This document shows positions 57,201 to 61,596 of a stretch of DNA of 64,000 nucleotides, one piece after another. Numbering within the stretch: the first letter of the stretch is position 1; each line of letters opens with the position of its first letter. The notes under the pieces were generated by a model. It saw only the letters and a list, made by a program, of their open reading frames with translations. It was not told the DNA's origin and ran no database searches. The position numbers and the translations under genes were made by a program. The stretch covers positions 53,485,899 through 53,549,898 of the forward strand of contig CP136067.1 of assembly GCA_032622095.1 (NCBI GenBank), read 5' to 3'. The DNA comes from Siphonodentalium dalli (Eukaryota; Mollusca; Scaphopoda; Gadilida; Siphonodentaliidae).

Positions 57201-60171
57201 CCTCATGAGAGATGCCCTAGAAGTCAATGATGTAGAGGTGAGGAATATAATAAGGGTGTAATGATTCATTGATTCACTGATGAATCACGATATTTACCCA
57301 TCAACTATATGATCATTGATAGAGAAACGAAAGTATCGGAATTCACAACAATGCGTCCGAAATTATGATCATCTCAAACAGTCAGTTGCTAAGGGTACCT
57401 GAAAGTCGCTATTAAAATGTGCCTGCTAAAATTATGCTGGTTTGCCCAAAGATGCTCAGCATTGAACATGAAAGCCATAAAGTATTGTGTATATAATAAA
57501 AGTATTAATTACATGCATGGAACTGATATCTCAACTTGAACAGCTAATGTTGCCCAATTTCGTGTTACATTCGCACAACTCTGTCGAACGTAGGCTCTAT
57601 TAACATTCCACAGTATTGCTTTTCAATCAATATAGCATTATTTGGCAACAAGATTCTCTTTTGTTAGTAGCTGAACATCATTGTTTTTTTTAATTTGAGC
57701 GTATAGGTTTATATGAACTGGCTATAGTTTGGCTTTAGAACTTCAGAAGACAAAATGTTCCAATATTACTATGCATTTCTACAAACATACATTTAGCATG
57801 ACAAATAATCATACATATATCGTAACATGTATCATGATATGTATTGTATTATGGCAGGAGTGAATCGTTATGTGATATTGGGTTAGGGTAGGGTTTACTT
57901 TTCAAACTCAAACTGTGTATATGTGGTAGAGTGGTCCTACTTTAATCATGGGATTCAACTTTGAAGAATAAGAATACCGTATAAAAAAAATTTATTTGAA
58001 GAATATAATTATCTTCAACATGCAACATAGTCAATCTAATGTGTAAATTCAGTGGTTGCATTCTCATGCATAAGTACAGTAGCCAAAGCTATGTTAACAG
58101 GGAGAATCCAGAATCTGGCCTAACATGGGTTAAATTCCATATTTGGGACTCCCAATAGACATCAGCTAGGAAACGGAGGACTGTCAATAAACTCCCAAGT
58201 CTATAAAATGCACCGCATGTCAACTATAATGCTAAATATAGCGTATGTGCTGTGCCCAAAATATCATTTACAAGTCAAAGCGTCAGGTAAGACTAAATAG
58301 TTCATGTAAGGTTGAGTGATATAAGACGCGAATGGTCAAAGTCATTTAAGTACATATTCTGCAATGGTAAGGTGTTGACAAATTCGTAAGCATTGCTAAA
58401 ACATGAGACTATAATTAAACTGATTATTTCAGCCCCTGTCTCATTTCCTGATGGCAAATATTCTCTGGGCAACGAAGAACATCACAGGCGCCATCTGGCA
58501 TTATGAACAAGCCCTGGATATTGAGCCGGAACTCAACGAGGCCATGGACAATCTCCGAGCAATAAAGTGCTATCAAAAGTTTCACCAGAACACGCAGAGC
58601 TCAGCAAATCTCGAAATTCAAGAAACTCAAGATAACTGCTCCCCCCGTCCTAAAGGTCAAAATGGCAATGGCCAGACTGAGAGCAGGCTTGTATGCAAAA
58701 TGGTAAATATTTCTTACTTTTAACTGCATAAGGTGGTTTGTTGAACTTATTTATTTTATGATATCTTGTAATGAATCAATGGGAATTTTTCACTCAAAAT
58801 GGGAAGTTTTCAGTGAGTATTCAGCCACCAACCCGTGAAAGGCATACATAAGGCCACGCAAAGTGAAATCCCCGTTTTTCATGCCCCGTGCATGGTCCCG
58901 AAATACTGGAACCATTCTTATTACCATTCGATCTGTCGGAATTTTTTTTAATCTATATGAGATAATTGTGTAAAGTTTTTTTATACATACATGAGCGGAA
59001 GTGAGATCGAACACACCCAATTCTCGATTAAAATTTCTGATTCATCCATGGGCAACTGAAATTAGACACAGAGCTAGCTGATGTGGAGGTGGAATGCTCG
59101 TTGGTGTATGCCCTAGAAATAAAATATAAAACCATGTGCATGCTTTTCAATTGCCCAACCATGATGATTTGACCTCAACTCCTCTAGCGATCTGTGCACA
59201 TATTTATTTTGTTAATTTCCCTAAAATTAAGGGTCTATTTCAGCATTGATATTCGGTGTGAAGTTTTCAAAAACTAAATTTTCCACAAATGAAGCTCCAT
59301 CTTTAACGTTTTCTTTAATAATGGTTCTTTCATTCAGTTATTAATTTATTCATTGGAATTATCTATTATTCATCTTGAGGGATATTCAGGAAATATAAGC
59401 TGATGACAGATAATACAAGAAGAGAACGATTCGTATTTATTGGCAGGGGAAAATTTTCAGATAACACGGCCTTTGTTCAACTTATTATCTTAACAATTCC
59501 TAAAGGAATTAGCGGTGTATGAGTATTTTAGTAAAGAGCTGGTTAAACTGGTGAATTACTGCCAACGCTTGAGTAATTAACAAGTGCAAGGATCAAGCTT
59601 GCAAATAGCGTGTCATATGCAGAATGAGGTCCCCAGAGGGTGAATGTAGTGACGCTATCCCACCCGGTGGGCTAGCATCACCAAATTCTCCCTCTGGGGA
59701 CCTCATTCTACTTCCGGGAAGTATCTATAGTCTCAAATGAACATTGATTTTAGATACTTTTCCCTTCTGGGAAGTTTCTATATCCACTAATTTACAAGAG
59801 ATAAAATGCATAATCGAGATTACTAATGTGTGAACATCACCAAATTCAACAGGCAAAATTCAATCTGATCCTATGTGTCCCATAGCAGTTGAAGCTTAAG
59901 CAGAATGAGGTCCCCAGAGGTTGAATTTGGTGATGCTAGCCCACCATATGGGATAATGTCACTAAATTCACCCTCTGGGGACATCATTCTGCAAATGATA
60001 CTATTTGCAGGCTTGGCAAGGATTGGTTAATTTTTTTTTTTCCACTTTAGGAAAACGGAGAAGAGAAATGTGTAATAGAAACAAGAATGAGATCAAAGGC
60101 CAATGAATGTGAGCAGTGCATGCAGACATGTACAATAACCCCAATAAAGATGGATGCATGTAGAGGTGAAG
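18159..60171 (+). CDS. TTC17: Tetratricopeptide repeat protein 17 (TTC17), exons 1-16, 3' end outside the window
   Basis: I joined 16 exons whose splice phases all agree: 18159-18275, 24303-24447, 26502-26728, 28146-28262, 29050-29159, 34761-34908, 36363-36502, 36773-36939, 37473-37600, 38011-38124, 46771-46886, 48698-48893, 55165-55239, 57013-57237, 58433-58702 and 60051-60171. They give about 805 residues. The start HTHWVVTEDGRIQTQ, the DPDC and PPDCT motifs, the SWVLYNMAAFYWRIKG TPR and PENKGFR match vertebrate TTC17. Residues 7-24 form a hydrophobic signal peptide. TPR-like units lie near 205-238, 242-275, 281-325 (before a Gln-rich coiled-coil segment, about 335-385), 603-636, 641-672 and 678-715. 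Vertebrate TTC17 is about 1,140 residues and ends in further TPRs, which must lie beyond 64000. The vertebrate protein is linked to actin organisation and ciliogenesis with CATIP/C2orf62. The gene is inflated by transposon-filled introns (up to 8.6 kb). Confidence 0.95.
18276..18609 (+). other. TTC17 intron 1, proximal part
   Basis: No repeat ends recognised. The ORF at 18256-18453 is read-through of exon 1 in another frame. Confidence 0.4.
18610..18830 (+). repeat. Direct repeat, left copy (partner at 22840-23042)
   Basis: About 200 bp ('actttggaaat', 'tttgattcaaaat', 'ccatggcaacc', 'ggtatctacccaaaatttc', 'tatgagttgtcac') recur in the same order and orientation at 22840-23042. The two copies bracket a hairpin and the Harbinger-like element. 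Confidence 0.8.
18852..19237. repeat. Foldback element with about 85-bp arms
   Basis: Bases 18855-18945 ('gttctggttaaaacacaaga', 'gagtctggagtatttggggg', 'ttaccacc') recur inverted at about 19137-19230. The 190-bp loop has no coding potential. The superfamily is unknown. Confidence 0.75.
19390..20957. other. Interior of the Harbinger-like element, left part
   Basis: No coding frame is recognised. Bases 20825-20910 repeat the word 'aatcgg' several times ('cacctgaatcggccgattg', 'gacaatcggctcatcac'). Confidence 0.4.
20958..22230. mobile_element. 1.27-kb foldback element made of inverted tandem arrays
   Basis: The ends are about 50-bp inverted repeats starting CGGAAGCGTAGAGGCGCCAG, flanked by TA (20956-20957 and 22231-22232). 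Inside each end is an array of about 22-bp units centred on the perfect palindrome CTTGCTGCAGCAAG or close variants. About 13 units lie at 20993-21285, and about 9 inverted units at 22008-22195. Between them, units of about 70-90 bp ('cctaggggcgcctgcggcgc', 'ataagatactatgggaggcg') run forward in the left half and reversed in the right half. The element is thus a palindrome at three nested scales. There is no coding capacity. Confidence 0.85.
22244..22513 (+). CDS. Small ORF of unknown origin inside the Harbinger-like element
   Basis: An 89-codon frame starting MVSSSVLGLKFLKCSLMDVV and ending MVAYVGIGYF. Its composition is not that of the surrounding repeats, and AATAAA motifs follow within about 60 bp ('aaatacaaataaatac'). 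It starts 14 bp after the foldback element, so any upstream part may have been separated by that insertion. It could be the tail of a transposon-encoded or captured gene, or chance. I recognise no domain. Confidence 0.25.
   Translation: MVSSSVLGLKFLKCSLMDVVNKFTVVSHAKKFLHVFQEHHTGFADNIVVKCSLDMDSKETFNVEKECFVGDILNTFKVKMVAYVGIGYF
22840..23042 (+). repeat. Direct repeat, right copy (partner at 18610-18830)
   Basis: Shares ordered blocks with 18610-18830 in the same orientation, including 'ccatggcaacc' and 'ggtatctacccaaaatttc'. Confidence 0.8.
23043..24302 (+). other. TTC17 intron 1, distal part
   Basis: The ORF at 23340-23561 has a mixed composition but no recognisable domain and no matching TTC17 position. 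The intron ends with 'tcctctttttccag', a strong acceptor for exon 2. Confidence 0.45.
24303..24447 (+). CDS. TTC17: TTC17 exon 2
   Basis: Enters in phase 0 and leaves after one base of codon 88. It codes residues 40-88, including YDLVAFMKQEERS and the acidic NEDRDTG motif shared with the vertebrate protein. Acceptor 'tttccag', donor 'gtgaat'. Confidence 0.93.
24448..26501 (+). other. TTC17 intron 2
   Basis: Bases 25771-26021 are a degenerate copy of the TTAA-ended 'ctttctttactaaa' element. The rest shows no recognisable element or exon. Confidence 0.5.
25771..26021. mobile_element. Degenerate TTAA-ended 'CTTTCTTTACTAAA' element
   Basis: The left end 'aatctttctttactaaatgg' and right end 'tatttattaaagaaagtgttaa' are inverted. 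The interior has 'ggtgttcaggatatatgagc' and the inverted 'gttcaac' centre seen in copies at 47641 and 55535. Confidence 0.6.
26502..26728 (+). CDS. TTC17: TTC17 exon 3
   Basis: Completes codon 88 (GGT) and ends in phase 0 before 'gtaaat'; residues 88-163. It carries TDPDCIKASKPLPEYDLY, the PEEHIDLKA segment and PPDCTMF...YSMHAFEHLE, each with a clear counterpart in vertebrate TTC17. Confidence 0.94.
26729..28145 (+). other. TTC17 intron 3
   Basis: AT-rich. Short repeats of 'ttgttttattttattaac' occur near 27430-27470. No exon or complete element is recognised. Confidence 0.45.
28146..28262 (+). CDS. TTC17: TTC17 exon 4
   Basis: 39 codons in phase 0 at both ends; residues 164-202. GMKERKNLSGTPELGLKN leads to YGHLVFEALKQ, the linker helix before the first TPR. 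Acceptor 'ttatccag', donor 'gtatga'. Confidence 0.9.
28300..28515. repeat. Truncated TTAA-type element in intron 4
   Basis: Starts 'ttttaaagataaggtaagc' and shares 'gctattaaaatagtcac', 'aaaaccgcc' and 'gttatgtaaacaaa' with the elements at 15839 and 32147. The right end is missing. Confidence 0.55.
29050..29159 (+). CDS. TTC17: TTC17 exon 5: first TPR
   Basis: Phase 0 in, two bases of codon 239 out; residues 203-239. TSWVLYNMAAFYWRIKGDPY followed by QVIECVRRALHHSP is the first TPR and is very close to the vertebrate sequence. Acceptor 'cctttcag', donor 'gtagat'. Confidence 0.95.
29178..29305. mobile_element. Palindromic Tc1/mariner-like MITE, deleted copy in intron 5
   Basis: TA-flanked (29176-29177 and 29306-29307), starting CAGTAATGTCCTAA. 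One full arm is present, but the second is cut down to the terminal 'tagggcattactg'. It lies 18 bp downstream of the exon 5 splice donor. Confidence 0.8.
29312..29385. repeat. Fragment of the TTAA-ended 'CTTTCTTTACTAAA' family
   Basis: TTAACCCTTTCTTTTCTTTA followed by 'cattaatgagtagttcc' matches one end of the family. Confidence 0.5.
29719..31160 (+). repeat. Tandem array of 155- and 164-bp units, nine copies
   Basis: Units begin with 'ggcgcgggctacaggtcgta' or close variants at 29719, 29874, 30038, 30205, 30360, 30524, 30682, 30846 and 31011. Each contains 'atttgtcatggatgtt', 'acatgtagatgggaacgagt' and 'acatggccgc'. Two unit types differ at the end: type A ends 'ttcaaaattcaatccatt' and type B ends 'actctttgcatgactaaatc'. 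The order is A-B-B-A-B-A-B-B-B. It lies entirely within TTC17 intron 5. Confidence 0.85.
31161..32146 (+). other. TTC17 intron 5 spacer with mollusc-type repeat scraps
   Basis: Bases 31660-31860 carry 'tctgtccatccatccgtctg' and 'cgataactcaaacattttct', typical of the dispersed 'gtccgtcc / ataactc' repeats here. ORFs at 31345-31581 and 31578-31793 have no recognisable domain. Confidence 0.45.
32147..32517. mobile_element. TTAA-flanked inverted-repeat element (Kolobok/piggyBac-like), copy 2
   Basis: The 371-bp element has TTAA at both ends and termini AGGCATGGATGGCCTTC, inverted on the right. The arms pair almost throughout, including 'tatgctgttaaaatagtcac', 'gttatgtaaacaaaagcc' and 'aacatactatttatgc'. 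Two opposite-strand ORFs (32147-32380 and 32290-32517) are mirror images created by the palindrome, not genes. Confidence 0.75.
32823..32871. repeat. Hairpin with 21-bp arms
   Basis: 'tgtcaagaatgttacaggaaa' and its near reverse complement are separated by seven bases. A further partial copy of the left arm lies at 32768-32790. Confidence 0.6.
32880..33088. mobile_element. TTAA-ended 'CTTTCTTTACTAAA' family, partial copy
   Basis: Contains the inverted centre 'gttcagcaaatggccatttg', the 'ctgtcatctgcttatatttc' and 'tccttccatgtgaataataa' segments, and the right end 'tcaataaataaagggtta'. Confidence 0.6.
33260..33436 (+). repeat. Mollusc-type 'ataactcaaacattaacc' repeat fragment
   Basis: Contains 'ataactcaaacattaaccaa', 'tttcaataatttttggtatg' and 'tatctcaatttttttgc', similar to 39040-39090 and 45270-45470. 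It is an incomplete dispersed repeat. Confidence 0.5.
33439..33838. mobile_element. piggyBac-like MITE, 'ACCCAACA' family, copy 2 (inverted)
   Basis: A 400-bp TTAA-flanked copy, nearly identical to the reverse complement of 2581-2981. It carries hairpins at 33592-33660 and 33740-33808. The high similarity of the two copies suggests fairly recent movement. Confidence 0.82.
34057..34280. mobile_element. piggyBac-like MITE, 'GAGTGCCAGG' family, copy 2 (inverted)
   Basis: TTAA-flanked with ends TTAACCCTTTGAGTGCCAGG. The hairpin is at 34162-34230. It is the reverse complement of the element at 1017-1268. Confidence 0.8.
34281..34760 (+). other. TTC17 intron 5, distal end
   Basis: No repeat recognised. 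The acceptor for exon 6 reads 'gaattatatttcag'. Confidence 0.45.
34761..34908 (+). CDS. TTC17: TTC17 exon 6: second TPR and start of the third
   Basis: Completes codon 239 and ends in phase 0; residues 239-288. VALISLANVLHRARYSNEAA and HFTLGNIYA match the vertebrate TPRs. The donor 'gtaagt' is perfect and is followed nine bases into the intron by a run of 15 G (34917-34931). Confidence 0.95.
34909..36362 (+). other. TTC17 intron 6
   Basis: Starts with a 15-G run. Bases 36216-36316 are the right part of a TTAA-ended 'ctttctttactaaa' element ('cttattatctgaacatttcc'). No additional exon is seen. Confidence 0.5.
36363..36502 (+). CDS. TTC17: TTC17 exon 7: rest of the third TPR
   Basis: Phase 0 in, two bases of codon 335 out; residues 289-335. 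VLGEFNNSVICFENTLKIQP followed by KRKHAVLCHAKLESALETQH corresponds to the vertebrate 'MLGEYNHSV...KRKHAVLC' segment. Acceptor 'ctgatgcag', donor 'gtatat'. Confidence 0.95.
36773..36939 (+). CDS. TTC17: TTC17 exon 8: coiled coil
   Basis: Residues 335-391, phase 2 in and phase 1 out. NLQQTLDDLREFQKKHDYW and a run of Q/K/E form the predicted coiled coil that follows the N-terminal TPR block. Acceptor 'ctttttttag', donor 'gtaggt'. Confidence 0.93.
36940..37472 (+). other. TTC17 intron 8
   Basis: Bases 37187-37255 match one end of the TTAA-ended 'ctttctttactaaa' family. Otherwise plain AT-rich sequence. Confidence 0.5.
37473..37600 (+). CDS. TTC17: TTC17 exon 9
   Basis: Residues 391-433, phase 1 in and phase 0 out. 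EYCRMVERDGKQVLLCTWG aligns with vertebrate 'ICRLV...LHCQW'. An acidic tail (FLEENEEPKDA) follows. Acceptor 'gattttccag', donor 'gtaatt'. Confidence 0.9.
37601..38010 (+). other. TTC17 intron 9
   Basis: 410 bp of AT-rich sequence without repeats. It ends with the strong acceptor 'tttttgttttcccag'. Confidence 0.5.
38011..38124 (+). CDS. TTC17: TTC17 exon 10
   Basis: 38 codons, phase 0 at both ends; residues 434-471. Ser/Tyr-rich (RRSGSESYSSMQYEYMYP) and not well conserved, so it rests mainly on splice sites and an open frame. Donor 'gtaagc'. Confidence 0.82.
38290..38506. mobile_element. Palindromic Tc1/mariner-like MITE in intron 10
   Basis: A full-length 217-bp palindrome flanked by TA (38288-38289 and 38507-38508). 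The centre reads 'gctcccactcagtgggagc', different from the copy at 346. The arms keep pairing, although both deviate from the family consensus. Confidence 0.85.
38655..38763 (+). repeat. SINE, 5' portion (continues at 46270)
   Basis: 'gttcgatggttcaatggttg' and the following about 90 bp look like the head of a tRNA-related SINE. The matching body and tail appear after the hAT element, at 46270-46556. The call rests on the tail and on the matching target duplication. Confidence 0.45.
40488..40865 (-). pseudogene. Possible decayed ORF of the large inverted-terminus element
   Basis: 125 codons beginning MAGWCSNGANPVKPEAGPRA, in the GC-rich core. A related nucleotide segment ('cctccattaacttggagtct' type) recurs at 42440-42540, so the region is itself duplicated. 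I recognise no domain. It could equally be a chance frame in GC-rich DNA. Confidence 0.25.
42611..43060. repeat. 117-bp minisatellite, four units, open on both strands
   Basis: 'ctctgccaactcgg' type words start at 42611, 42728, 42845 and 42962, an exact 117-bp spacing. Since 117 is divisible by three, the frames stay open: plus strand 42564-43190 repeats LLVVMPPLFVVAAST, and minus strand 43048-42644 repeats VVEAATTNRGGMTTNR. This could be a repetitive structural protein of the transposon or a passive minisatellite. Confidence 0.8.
45613..46160 (+). other. Remaining right interior of the hAT element
   Basis: AT-rich; the ORF at 45923-46144 has no recognised domain. Confidence 0.4.
46270..46556 (+). 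repeat. SINE, 3' portion with (TTA)n-type tail
   Basis: 'gtgaccttgagcaaagcta', 'ctcctcgtacctagacataa' and the end 'taagtgctctatataaaaac' plus 'ccattattattatg' match the body and tail of tRNA-derived SINEs with a 'ctatataaa...ttattatt' end. The ORF at 46243-46515 is incidental. Confidence 0.55.
46771..46886 (+). CDS. TTC17: TTC17 exon 11
   Basis: Phase 0 in, two bases of codon 510 out; residues 472-510. FLGETDWPSKDECDQYVQQV and STVYLTPENKGFR align with vertebrate 'LWPKRADCTESYPRVP...TYFLPPENKGLR'. Acceptor 'tttattgcag', donor 'gtacga'. Confidence 0.94.
46887..47640 (+). other. TTC17 intron 11, proximal part
   Basis: No element or exon recognised. ORFs 47234-47416 and 47441-47626 (minus) are short and unsupported. 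Confidence 0.45.
47641..47884. mobile_element. TTAA-ended 'CTTTCTTTACTAAA' element, near-complete copy
   Basis: Left 'ccctttctttaccaaatact', right 'tccattcagtatagaatggg' then TTAA. The inner segment 'gaaatgttcagataataag...cttattatatgaacatttcc' is an inverted pair. Confidence 0.7.
47885..48697 (+). other. TTC17 intron 11, distal part with a possible hAT remnant
   Basis: 'gtcgactaatcaacag' and 'gtcgactaatcgacaac' at 47980-48030 and 'gtcgacgtcatttaatcaac' near 48604 are suggestive of hAT-like ends, but no target duplication is clear. The acceptor for exon 12 is 'cattttttttcag'. Confidence 0.35.
48698..48893 (+). CDS. TTC17: TTC17 exon 12
   Basis: Completes codon 510 and ends in phase 0; residues 510-575. 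Contains PLPWYPPVCTQVYQLGEGWF and SYDHLDSLK, followed by RTKVPVWTVDPSMTQ. Donor 'gtatat'. Confidence 0.92.
49174..49580 (+). repeat. Mollusc-type 'agctcacctgagacgaagtc' repeat
   Basis: Begins 'tagctcacctgagacgaagt', 'ctccggtggagctatagtca' and runs through 'tccgtcc' and two similar units with 'agatttgttcaaatg(a/g)ggtc' and 'cagg(g/c)ccataact'. Fragments recur at 50330-50900 and 54420-54900. Confidence 0.7.
49962..50260. repeat. Double palindromic element, 'gcagaatgaggtccccagag' family, copy 1
   Basis: Two hairpins (about 49978-50075 and 50145-50235) face each other. Each has 'agaatgaggtcc', 'cagagggtgaattt' and 'gatgctagcc' on one arm and the complement on the other. The outer ends share 'tgtctgacatttgcag'. 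ORFs through it (MRSPEGEF-type peptides) are by-products. Confidence 0.75.
50330..50900 (+). repeat. Mollusc-type repeat fragments
   Basis: Contains 'agattt(g)ttcaaatgagttcatc', 'cataactctttcc' and, at 50824-50885, 'agctcccctgagacttcgtc' with 'tccgtccgtcc'. These are degenerate relatives of 49174-49580. Confidence 0.6.
51128..53170 (+). repeat. Tandem repeat of about 0.9 kb, 2.3 copies
   Basis: 'tagctcccaataatcggaca' starts units at 51131, 52009 and 52948, giving periods of about 880 and 940 bp. Each full unit has 'gctgatacagtgatttatgt', 'cacgatagtgactatacgc', a hAT-like end 'aattaatcgttgcagcccta', 'gtttctccgttaaagtc' and 'gattcagtttggcggggtta'. The third unit stops early at about 53170. It lies in TTC17 intron 12. 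No gene is present. Confidence 0.85.
53171..54419 (+). other. TTC17 intron 12, middle part
   Basis: Bases 53215-53260 and 54240-54320 still carry 'ttggac'-type words ('gctccttgatattggacac' three times). ORFs at 53551-53793 and 53741-53950 have no recognised domain. Confidence 0.4.
54420..54900 (+). repeat. Mollusc-type repeat, relative of 49174-49580
   Basis: Repeats 'ggaaccataagaccaaatgg', 'gatgttccctaggtgactcg' and 'aagccagggccataact' twice, then ends 'ggcggggccagggacataac'. Confidence 0.65.
55165..55239 (+). CDS. TTC17: TTC17 exon 13
   Basis: 25 codons, phase 0 at both ends; residues 576-600. TLLDQVDGKATQEEVGQRIL leads into the second TPR block as in vertebrate TTC17. Acceptor 'tataatttcag', donor 'gttagt'. 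Confidence 0.88.
55240..55534 (+). other. TTC17 intron 13, proximal part
   Basis: AT-rich, no element recognised. Confidence 0.4.
55535..55776. mobile_element. TTAA-ended 'CTTTCTTTACTAAA' element, complete copy
   Basis: TTAACCCTTTCTATACAAAA at the left and 'tttagtatagaaaaggttaa' at the right, flanked by TTAA. The inner inverted pair is 'gaaatgttta...aacattttg' around 'caattttcatttgttg'. Confidence 0.7.
55986..56353. mobile_element. piggyBac-like MITE, 'ACCCAACA' family, copy 3 (inverted)
   Basis: TTAA-flanked and same orientation as 33439-33838. The first hairpin (56138-56206) is intact. The second is shortened to an exact 38-nt palindrome (56286-56323) with no loop, having lost the apical stem. 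Confidence 0.82.
56461..56983. mobile_element. Compound of TTAA-ended 'CTTTCTTTACTAAA' elements
   Basis: At least three outward ends are seen (56461, 56740 region 'gtctttactaaacactcatt', and 56945 and 56976 'gggtta'). Two or more copies are therefore nested or fused. Confidence 0.6.
57013..57237 (+). CDS. TTC17: TTC17 exon 14: fourth and fifth TPRs
   Basis: 75 codons, phase 0 at both ends; residues 601-675. FWVLFNLAGLYWRVIGNNYH, then DVPLNNLANILYKWGRYDDA and VVLMRDALEVN, align closely with vertebrate 'IWLILNEAGLYWRAVGN...DVPLVNLANLL'. Acceptor 'atatttcag', donor 'gtgagg'. Confidence 0.95.
57249..57876. repeat. Degenerate hAT-like remnant
   Basis: Left 'agggtgtaatgattcattga' and right 'gtattgtattatggcaggag' then 'tgaatcgtta' resemble the 'gtgtaacgattca' ends of one hAT family. 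No target duplication is recognised. Confidence 0.4.
57877..58432 (+). other. TTC17 intron 14, distal part
   Basis: No element or exon recognised. The acceptor for exon 15 is 'tgattatttcag'. Confidence 0.4.
58433..58702 (+). CDS. TTC17: TTC17 exon 15: sixth TPR and variable linker
   Basis: 90 codons, phase 0 at both ends; residues 676-765. LSHFLMANILWATKNITGAI and WHYEQALDIEPELNEAMDNL form the sixth TPR-like unit, followed by a polar linker (SSANLEIQETQDNCSPRPKG). Vertebrate TTC17 also loses conservation after this point. Donor 'gtaaat'. Confidence 0.93.
58703..59326 (+). other. TTC17 intron 15, proximal part
   Basis: No element recognised. The minus ORF at 58790-59020 is unsupported. Confidence 0.4.
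59327..59547. mobile_element. TTAA-ended 'CTTTCTTTACTAAA' element, degenerate copy
   Basis: 'ggaattatctattattcatc', 'gggatattcaggaaatataa', 'gctgatgacagataatacaa' and the right end 'gtaaagagctggttaa' follow the family order. Confidence 0.6.
59610..60000. repeat. Double palindromic 'gcagaatgaggtccccagag' element, copy 2
   Basis: Hairpins at about 59618-59710 and 59900-59990. 'ttccgggaagtatctatag' and 'ttctgggaagtttctatat' lie between them. Confidence 0.72.
60051..60171 (+). CDS. TTC17: TTC17 exon 16 (last one in the window)
   Basis: Phase 0 in, phase 1 out; residues 766-805. ENGEEKCVIETRMRSKANEC then EQCMQTCTITP is Cys-rich. The donor could be 'gtcagt' at 60172 or 'gtgaag' at 60166; both keep the same phase. 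The sequence is weakly conserved, so the call rests on a strong acceptor ('ttttccactttag'), matching phase and an open frame. Confidence 0.75.
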
Positions 60172-60249
60172 GTCAGTACTAGGGTCAAAGTTAACTCATT
60201 GTCAATGCTGAGATTGATTTAACCATACAAGCAGCAAGCTTTATACAGG

Positions 60250-60985
60250 TCTGGTCTGGCACATCCTAAATTCAACTACAGCAATGCCCTAAATAATCAA
60301 CTCCTTAACCACAGCAGAATTATGGGTAACTTTTCAGGATTTAGTCGGAAATATGGCTTGTTGCCATTCATCAGAAAGCTCTCAGTGAGAGCATTCCGAT
60401 GAATGGCAACAAGCCATATTTCCGACTAAATCCTGAAAAGTTACCCATAATTCTGCTGTGGTTAAGGAGTCGATTATTTAGGGCATTACTGTATAAAGGT
60501 TGTATACGTCTGCAATAAATTAATTTGACAATGTCAATCTATCATTTCTCTTTTTATATAAATATCTCTTGTCAAGTTTGAGCTTTTGCCATGGGTTCGC
60601 GTCCATCGTCCATCCGTCAAAAAATTCCTTTAGCACACCCCACATGTTACATCTCTCATCCAATCGTTCCCAAGCTCCATTTGGTTGTTCAGGATGACCT
60701 CTAGATGGGAGCAATCAATTCTTTTCTGAAATTTGTTAAAAAACGTAGCCGCCAAATTTGAATTCATTGGCATGCAATGCAGCCCGCATTTATTGGAGAA
60801 TTGTTTCTAACAGGAAATATTTCCATAGAAACAATTCCCATTTCATTACAAAAACAAACAAGGTAGAGATTTATGTGGGATGCTATTTTTTGTGTGCCAA
60901 CTCTTTTTGGAATATCTCTGTATTATCAAATTCAAAAAACCACATTCAACGATAATAGATGAATCCAGAATGTGCCAGAACTACT
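60250..60985. mobile_element. Inverted-repeat element, relative of 7940-8452 (interrupted)
   Basis: Left 'tctggcacatcctaaattca' at about 60254 and right 'tgaatccagaatgtgccaga' at about 60960 are inverted relatives of the ends at 7945 and 8430. It is split by the palindromic MITE at 60279-60491. Confidence 0.6.
60279..60491. mobile_element. Palindromic Tc1/mariner-like MITE, full-length copy in intron 16
   Basis: TA-flanked (60277-60278 and 60492-60493), 213 bp, with both arms intact and few differences from 346-558. Confidence 0.87.
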
Positions 60986-61189
60986 GTAGCGACTCATGCA
61001 TATATTAGTATTAAATGGGAAATAATTTCTCAACTAAACCATACATGGTGTGTGTGTGTATAACGGACATCATTGTCATTAGTTACGTATATCAATATCA
61101 TGTTGCAGTATTTGAAATTCCAAATATATCCATATGTGTTTCTGGCCATCAGTTAACTGCATGAGTGCCTGGAAATATGGTGTCTGACA

Positions 61190-61405
61190 TTTGCAGAATG
61201 AGGTTCCTAGAGGGTGAATTTAGTGATGCTACCCTGACCAGTGAGCTAGCATCACAATTTCACCCTCTGGGGACCTCATTCTGCTTAGTCCTCATTTTCT
61301 GTGAAATATCTATAGTCTCATATTAATTGGTGATGCTAGCCCGCTGTGTGGGATAGGGTCACTAAATGCACTCTCTGGGGACCTCATTGTGCAAATGTCA
61401 GACAC
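61190..61405. repeat. Double palindromic 'gcagaatgaggtccccagag' element, copy 3
   Basis: The outer ends 'tgtctgacatttgcagaatg' and the complement ('gtgcaaatgtcagacac') are well kept. The inner hairpins are partly degraded. Confidence 0.72.
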
Positions 61406-61596
61406 ATCATTTCAAGAGTTGTGAAGACACAAGGATAGCACTTTTGGCATCGGGTGTTATCCTTCGCGATTGCATGAGTCATACAATATCGGCCAATAAC
61501 ACATATGTGGTTCTTTGTTTTTTACCCACCTGATCGACATCTCCTAACTGGTCATTTATCATGCTTCAGGGAATTCCAGGGGTAGTGTACTGCGTA

